Shown piece by piece: positions 14,301 through 23,300 of a stretch of 64,000 nt of DNA. The notes under the pieces were generated by a model. The model was not told where the DNA came from, did not search any database, and saw only the letters and a program-made list of their open reading frames with translations. The translations under genes and the position numbers were made by a program. Source of the DNA: Limanda limanda. Its lineage: Eukaryota; Chordata; Actinopteri; Pleuronectiformes; Pleuronectidae. The stretch lies in assembly GCF_963576545.1 (NCBI RefSeq), contig NC_083648.1, positions 21,067,654 to 21,131,653 of the forward strand. Direction: 5' to 3'. Position 1 is the first letter of the stretch; each line of letters opens with the position of its first letter.

Positions 14301-17300
14301 AAGATGGATGACATGACTGCTCCCCAGAAGGGGGAAGAAATTACTATTAACAGAGAAAAACAAAACAGTGGTGAATAGGAAAATTACGAGATTTCAGTTA
14401 TCAGGTATAGCACAATGACTGTAAGAAAAGAGCAGAGGCTGAACACACGTTGTACAAACACATCTACACACACACTTATATATTCTATTTATACGATATC
14501 TACGGTACTTTAAAAAAAATTTTCATAAAAAGAGTACTGTGACGTTTTTAGAATGTTGTCATCATCTCAGTACTTGTGACATCCCTACTCCCGCTCAACA
14601 AATACAACGAGATTCTGATTTGATTTTATGATAGATAATACTTCTACTTTTCTTTTTTTTCAATAATTTGTTTTATTTGCTAGTGGCAGCATGGTACATA
14701 TATTTAATTTCCCCTGCATTAATGCAGTGTGAAGGTAGTCCATGTATTTTATAGGACATGGAGGGTGTAGAGGTGAGAAAATAAGCTCAATATGTATATA
14801 TACGTATATTTATTTATATATATATATATTCTTTCCAATCTGTTGACTGACTGTTTCGTGTGAACCTTTTTTCTTCATTTTGTTTTCCATGCCAGTGGCA
14901 CTCTCCAAAAATAAGTTCCTTTAAAGGGGGAAGCTGTCACATGTGTCTGAGTGACTCAAATGTTAATCATACACAGCCATCTCCTAGGGGCTGGGGGGGC
15001 GGCCTCCAACTTAGTGAGTTTGTTAAGATACTTTTATAAAAGCTTTATATTTTTTTTTTTTGCGGTTCTAACCTGGTTCAAACTCAGTTAGGGCAGCACG
15101 CTGAGGAGTTGTCTTACAAAACAGACTTCTGTTGGCAGTGGATTCAGGTTTACCAGCCAACCGTTTGAAATGATAATACCTTCTGCCAATCTTTTAGCTT
15201 TTTGTTGACGTGGCAGATTAATCTTTGTTATTCTGTTGTTCTATCTGTGTGTGTGTGTGTGTGTGTTTGTGTGTGTGCGTAGCACGGCTCAGAGAACGGA
15301 GCAGTCAACATGTTGGAGGATGGACTACCTGATTTCTACAGCAAGAGAGTTCTACCTGACAGGTAGCTGGCGGAATCAGTTTTATTTTTGTGTTGTCATG
15401 AAAAAATGCTAATCAATATAAACAAATATGTAAATAACGAATTACCATGGTGACCACAGCGAACTCTCATATTAGTTCCTAAAACATTCCAGATTTCTTT
15501 TTTAAATCAAGATCAATTAATCGTTTTGGAGCCACACCAAAATTCAATGGGTTTTTCCTTCCACCAAGTTTTGTAAAGAAATCTGTCTCGTAGTTTTGCT
15601 CGATCCTGTTAAACGATGATTAAGACATAACCTCCTTGGCCAAGTTAACAATGTTGGTGAATGGGACCTGAGGCAGATAGTTAGTTTTCTTTTTAACTTC
15701 TAATTACCCTCATGTGGGAAAAATGCTGTTATTGTAATGTCAAGGTGATCGAGTCCAGTAATTTGAGATTTCAGGGTTAAATTGACACATTTATAGTACC
15801 AATGATGCTATATAGATGGATGGATTAGATTGAATTTCCAAAGTAATTCTGAAAGTAAATAATGTAAAAAGGCGTGGTCATCACGGTCCTGGCTTCTCAA
15901 GCAGTGACTGGACTTTTTAGCATAATTATGGCACAGCTTTCTCATAATTATCATGTGGAGATTTAATTACAAGATGCCAAGTTGTAATCCTGACCCAATG
16001 AGTCATAATTATTGGAGACTTTATAATTACGAGATAATGCTCGGATTTTTTTCTCATTTGGTGAATGTGTTTTAGCTTCACAATTATCTTCTAATACTAT
16101 CAGTGCATTAAAAATGCAAATGTCATCAATGCTCAATCACATAATGTTGAATGTAACTGTATCACTTGAATTGTATTTCATTTGAATAAGATGCACAGTC
16201 TTTCATTAGAGACCATTAGAGCACCAACAACACAAAATAATATAAAACCTTTTAACCTGTTGCAAGAATAATACCTATATATTAATATGCAACCACATCA
16301 CAACAAGGATTCCTCCTGTTTCTTACTTGCAGTTATTACTACATGCAAGAGAAACCGCACTTATTCCTTCTATGGTCAGGTTAACTTGTCGTTTGTCTTT
16401 GTTAGTGACGTATCAATCATTACAGAAATACAAAAACAAATGCTTTGTTTGCTGTAAAATTAAAGTCGTGAGTGGTTGTATTGAAAAAACATCCTCCAAC
16501 CTCCCCAGTTTGGGCTCAGTGTTTAAGGTGGTGCTGGATACTGACTCAAGCCATTTATTACCGAATTATAGTATGTTCGTGTCACAGCTCAAAAACTTTA
16601 GCTTGATCCACAAAAATTGCTCATAAACGTGCAACTCAAAGCGCAGTTTGTCTTCTCCAGCCACATGATGGTGATGGCTCCCAAACAATGATGAGGCTGC
16701 ATGATAAAATGTGCTCAATGCCAACACTGGCAGACAGTGCATGAGTAAGGATTAACTGGCAGCAAAAACTATGCCTTCTGTCAAACTTGTTAAACCATCT
16801 GCACAGGCCATTCGGAATACAAAGTCTGCTATCTGTCAGTGTTAAATGGAGCATTAGCATAAGTAATGTAGTATGCACAGTGTAGGCAGCTGTGAGGGAT
16901 CAGGTTGTCAGTGCAGACTTCTACAGAAAACTTGTCAATTACAGTTGGGGCTGATGGAATCAGTCCATCTCAGGGAAATGACCTCTAACTCTCAATCTCA
17001 CTGTTTTTTGCCCTTTAAACTAAATTTTTACCAATAACCTCATCTCTCCTCCTTTCCTTCCTCTGCTTTCTCGTCCTTTCAGTCAGTTGTCATCCCTCCA
17101 TCAGGCCCAGTCGTTGCGGAGGAAGAAAAGACGAAGCGTGTTGTCCATTTTCTCTGGCTTCCGCAAGAACCGCAGCTCCACCATCTCTAATCAGGACTCC
17201 GAGTTAGTACACTGCTGAGGGGCTGAGTGGAAGGAGGGGGTGAAAGTAACATTGAAATGCACAGACCTAGAGAAGGAGACGGCTGTTAAATTAAGCCAGT

Positions 17301-20300
17301 GCTGGGCATTAACCTCTCTTTATAGCTTCATAAATATTTTAATGGGGGAAAATATTTTGCCGTCTCTTTTTACTTTGGTTTTTAATTTATGGCACTGGGT
17401 GCATTAAAGCTGCTGTTACAACGGAACCGTGGTTTATAAATGAGAACGTACAATCTTTAAACTCTTTCTGCTAACATCCTTTTTTTTTTTAAATCAATAA
17501 CACGGATGGTAGAAGAAAGAAAAGAATGGAGCTCCTTGCAAACACCAACATTAAAAGCAGGTACACGCTTGGACAACATGGAGGAGAAGAGGAACTCAGT
17601 GGGAACTTAAAAGTGTTTTAGCTGAGAGAAGTGGTTCCAAATTGAACCCAATGGGATTGTGACTCAACCAAAACCTGAGGGAGCAGCCGCCTCTGCTGGT
17701 CAACAGCCTAGTTCTACAACAGTACAGCAGCGTGACAGAGAGGAAAATGAGGATGGATGACTCATCCGAAGGCCATGCAGCTATAGATAAGAAGAGCCTC
17801 TTAAAACTGTTTACTGCGTTTTACCTCCAGATTGTTGCTAAGCAATCAAAGACGTTGTTGCTGCATTACCTTGGCTTCCCTCTTAACTCCATCTCTTTTG
17901 TCCTCATTACTGCAGGACAGTGAAATAGAATCTGCAACAAAGATCTGTCCCTTAACTGTGGACTTTTTTCTTTTTTTTTTTCCTGTGAAAAGGATGCAGG
18001 AGGGTTGGGCACTGAAATCATGTGCCTACACGGCAGGTACTTACCGAACTGAATCACAGCGCAGATTTTGCTGCTGAATTTCAGTGCATAAGCCATTTCC
18101 TGCCCTGTCTGTGGGGACATGAACATCACTGCACATGCCTTGTTAACACAACCCTGCCCGTGGCAGTAGGGAGACAATTGATCGAACTAGAGTATTTTGC
18201 GGAATCTGTTATCTAGTGTTCAATTGTTGTTGTTGGGTTAGATTTATGTGATTTTGTTATGAGAGTTTTACACTTATTATATTCATTCACGTAGCGGTAG
18301 CATGAAAGCAAACCCTATAAAACACATGCTTTTATTGTATATTTTAGTTTAAAAAGGTTTTACTAATTTACAGCATATAAAAATACAGAAATGTGAGTCA
18401 GTTTGAGGACAAACTACTCATTGTGTCTTGGCCTCAAGGGTCAAGACTCAACTCAGACATCAAACGTGTGTTTGTTTCTCCGTCTGTTTGCCCCAGCAGC
18501 GCCTCAGAGAACGTGTACTCCATGATTCAGCACCCTAAGGACCCGATGAGGCCAGAGGGCTCTACTCCAGGAGCAAACGGGACCATGGCGTCTCCTCGGC
18601 CGACGCAGGGTGTACCTGGGAATGGAATGAGTCCTGCCATCCCCCCCTGCCTCATCCAGAGACAGGTACATCGTCAGGGACAGTCTGATGCTGTGACCAA
18701 TGAATTCTCAATGCGCCGCTATATCTAGTTGTGCTATTGAAAGCATAACAGTGTCTATTTCACTTCCATATTGGCTGAGTATTTTTTTTTATCACACATT
18801 GCTCTGTGAATGTTTGCACATATCTGGCACAGAAGAATATTGAAAGTTAACGCAAATTTGTTCTAGTCCTAGTCTGCTTTCAATCGAACTCAGGATGCAC
18901 GTTGTCAGCATCCGTCTTCCAATTCCTACAGTCCCACACTACATGACACCATATATAGATACGTGCTGTGCTCACCACCTGCTATTCTCAGTCTCAGCCT
19001 GTTTGTCTTAAGTGTGGAGGACTACCTTTTCTTTTTCTTTTCCGTTGTTTTATTTGAAAATTTGATGGTTGGTTTGAGAGCAAAAATCTATCTCAGTATA
19101 TTTTAACATCTCCTCTCTCATGCTTCTCTTGGGAGCTCCAGCAAGAACAGGTTGTTTTGTATTTTTTCTCAGCCTGTCTTCTGAGTGGGCACTGTTTTTC
19201 TGAGTAACACACGACCAGGAGACCACTGTAGTTTGGTTAAAGTCTCCAGTAAATACAATTGGTGATGGTCAGTCAGCACAGAAATTAGCTGGAAGGTCAA
19301 ATTCCAACTATAGAGCTCTTGTATTCTAGAACTAGTTAGAATGGCAGTGGAGCTCATATCTCCGCCAAGGCCCAATAGTCACCTTACATTCAACGTTTTT
19401 GTGCAATCTTGCTCACAAGCAAACATAATAAGAACTACTTAACAAGGGGGGAAATAAAACCTTGGAGGAGTTTTATCCTCTGTGAAATTAAATATACAAC
19501 TTCCTGACATCCAACAATCGGGCAGTGTTTCCTCAACCAGTTTCTGACTCTTATACTTGTGACACATAACTGCTTGTTGTTGTGTTGTTAATAAATTAAG
19601 TGGGCCCTACTGGGAGACGAGCCAAGAGACTGTTTCTGACATTACCTGGGTGTTGACGGCTCCTTTTGAAGGCACAGTGTCTGAATATAGGCTGTTTGCA
19701 ATTCTCTGTGGATTCAGTGCTTTGATACTTTCACAGTGTCAATGCAGCACCTAGATCTGGTCTAATCAAACTGACATAGAAATCTCTCTTTCTACAATAC
19801 GGGGCCTTTAAATCTTTGCTCAAACTTGCGCTCACACGTGTGAAAAGACATGCATGTGTGTGTGTGAAGAGATTTGAAGTCATTTAAATCCCTTCTGCTC
19901 TCAAAACAGAGTCTGTGGATCCTCACTGATCCTTGAGAGGCTCTGAGGAACTTCCCTTTGCCTAATGAGACAATTTAGTTTGGGCCTAATTGAATTCACT
20001 ACAGTTTAAAATCTCATCGATAAGCTTCACTCTCACCACTGTTACCACTAGACTGGAGAGCTGCGTGAACTAAGTAGCTCCTCAAAACACAAGTCTGGAA
20101 TATAGAGAGCACCAGATATCATAAATGTAAATACATAAGGTGTAATATTTGTAGGGTTTGATTGCAGATTTGATGTGTCTGTCTTTCTCCGTCCCTGTAC
20201 AGTCCACCGACCTGGTCAGCATGGTGTACAGCTGCATCGGAGCGGAAATCGATGACTCAGACGGCAGCAGCTCCTGTGACATGAAGGCGATGGACCAGGA

Positions 20301-23300
20301 CACCGACAGATCGACCACCATCTCAGATGCTCCCACAGACACTCGGACTAACGGCCACGTGGTGTCCTGCAGACAGCAGACGGAGAGACAGATGGAGGCG
20401 GGCCGGCAGGAGAGGATCGTCCCTCTGACCGACTCGCGGGCCGAGATGGAGGAGGACAGACACAGCGGCAGTGGGAGCGTGACCCCCAGTGGGCTGAGGC
20501 CAGAGCCGCCACCACAGTGCTCCAAGCCCAGTCTGACTGCCATGAGGCAGAGACACCTGCAGGAGAGTCTAGGTACTGCAAGTTAAACATTAATAGTATT
20601 GTATTAACAGTTTTGAGTTATTCACTGTTTCATATTCCTGATGCAAACAGCCAAACTGACTTTCTGAATTCTTACCTTTCTAAACACAAAATGGTGTGAG
20701 TGCATTCAAAGTGTAAAAGAACAAATCCCAAAACACAGACACCTCATATTTGCAGTCCCACTTGTAATGAATTGAACTGATCACCTAATGAAATGGAAGC
20801 ATGTTGGTTTACTTTAACAACTTAACCCTGCTGAGAAGCATTTTTGTTTAATTGATTATGACATGCTTCTTACAGTTCAAACAAATGTCAGTAATGGAAA
20901 CAACAAGGGGACTAGATTGTAAATTATTGTTTTTAGTATCTGTTTTAGTGAAGTACAGACTTTCCATATCACTGTATTAGGCCTGAAATGATTACTGTGG
21001 TTACTCAGATGTATTACCCAGTGGTCACCATGTTTCAACCTGTTTCGGCATCCTAATGTGGGCAGCCTCACTCTTGTGGTTCCCCTTGAAGTGTCAGTGT
21101 CTCGTGTGAATTATTCAAACTATGGCAGCCTCAGTCCAATTCATCTCAACACACTGTCATAATGATCAGAATTATTTTTACATGACATATTAGATCAGTC
21201 ACTGGGTATTTGTTACCGTTGTTTCATGTGTGCAGTAGCACTGTTATGTCTTGCTCCCTTGTTATCTCTCATGGACATGTTCACACGTCTGTGTTGTGTC
21301 TGTGTTGACTGGTTACAACATCCAGAACCTTCTTAATGTCTTTAGACATCTTCTTGCATCTGTCTCTAAACCAGATGGCACTTAAATGTACTAAATGGGT
21401 TGAGTTTGCAATTTAACCAAAGAAAATGTTGGATCTTCTAAAAAGGAATCCAAAAGTTTTTTTTCCTTCTCTTTTGTTTATTGCTATTGCTATTTAATAA
21501 GGCAAAATATTTTTTTTATCTGATCACTAAATGAATCGCTGGAATAAACAATAGAATACTCAAGTATTTAAATATAGCTGCGCTAGCTCACTCTTTTTTA
21601 GATGGATACATTTACATGTAATATGAAACATTGTTTGATGATGCATAGTGAAGTTAAACTCTTGATTTAATTATCTGTAGTTTCAGTGATGTGCCACATT
21701 CAATTAGCAATTCAAGTTTTTCAAACTCATCATTGCATTGATGTTATTTGAGGAGTTGTGCATTGCAATGAAAGCTAGATGCTGTTGATGAACAATTTAT
21801 GAACAATGTTGTGATGATCTTATTTCTCTACATTTTTTGAAGCGTGTCTGTTTCCCACTTCAAAGTCTCTGGGTAAAAAGACTAAAATAAAGCAGCTCGA
21901 CATCTGAAACCCCGGCCTCATTAGGCGAACATTGGTTATAGGGAGCTCTGTCAATGTGAGTTTAATGAGAGATGAAGTAGAAGAGTGGCATTGATCTGAC
22001 TAGGCTGAGTCCCAGAGGTCTACAGCTCTGAACTTTAGGGGCCTTTACAAAGAGAGAGGCTAATTGTTGAGAACTATTGTTAGTTTCAGGTCTAGACTAT
22101 GTAACAAGCTGAACCTCTTCAGGTTTCAGTTTCTTGTAAACCTGCCGTCTGGCTCAGAAGGCATTAAAAGATCAGCCGGAGGCCCAACTGGTCATGTTAT
22201 AAAATCAATGTAACAATCTGCAACTTGACATTAAAAATGGACAAAGGGTTCAGAGATATTCAGAGATGTTCACTTTTCCACTCTGATTGAAAATCGTTAA
22301 AAACAACTGCTGCAAAGTTTTCCACATAACATCACTGAACAAGTTAATTTGCTATTTACATATGCACACATATGTAAAAAAGATGGTTGTCTGTCTCTAA
22401 CTCTCATTTTATCTTAATTAGTCTCCTTCTCTGTCCATCTCTCTCTCTATTTGTATAAATCTCTCTTTCTCTCTCATTGTGCCGCTCTCTAACGCTCTAT
22501 CTTTCTCCATCTCTCTGTATATGTATCTCTCTGTCTATATATCTTTCTATTTATTTCTGTCTAGCTTGCTCTATGAGTCCCTTAGTCTTAATGCAGAAAA
22601 TGTAAGAGAAACAAGTCGGCCATTGGTATTTCATTACATCGTTTTACTTTATATGTAGGTCTCTTTTTTCATTAATTTGATCCATATTTTCTGCCCTTAT
22701 CCAACCAGGGTTTATGTGGTTAAAGAGAAAGCACATGAAATGCTTCTGCATGAGGAGAAGCTTCAGTCGATCGTTGTAAAGGTTGTGCTGTCTTTTTCTG
22801 TTTCTGTCTCCAGAAGAGGCCGGAAGGTTGGAACGAGAAGGAGACCAGAGTGAAAGAAACCGAGAAGAGAAACAGAGAACAAGAGGACTAGAGGGACAGC
22901 GTCCTCCTATTCCCAATAAGGTACAGTATGTAACCAGCATGTAGGGGAAAAAAACATCTCTCACACAGTTGACTCCTACATCACTGAATACTCCTGTATG
23001 CTCCACTTTCAGTCCAGTCTTGACCTCTCAAGAGACAAGACCTCTCCAGAAAACACCAAGACCTCGCCTGTCAGTCCAGGAGAAGAACCCAGCAGCGAGC
23101 AGAGGAGTTTGCCTCCAGCTCAGCCGATCGGTCAAGACGAGGGCAACACTGAGAGGACAAGCCCACTGGCGTCCTCTGCCGAGCCTGGGACAGAGGGGAC
23201 AGATCCTGCCATCAGTCAGGGTACGGTAGCATCATTTAACAGGACTCCTATCACCGCCTTAATAGGAGAAGTATTATCCCATTGATGCCACTTTATTGTC

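Noticed and set aside
18520..18545. RE1/NRSF-like site (TTCAGCACC...GGAC)
   Set aside because: It lies in coding sequence and the half-site spacing and second half do not fit the consensus.
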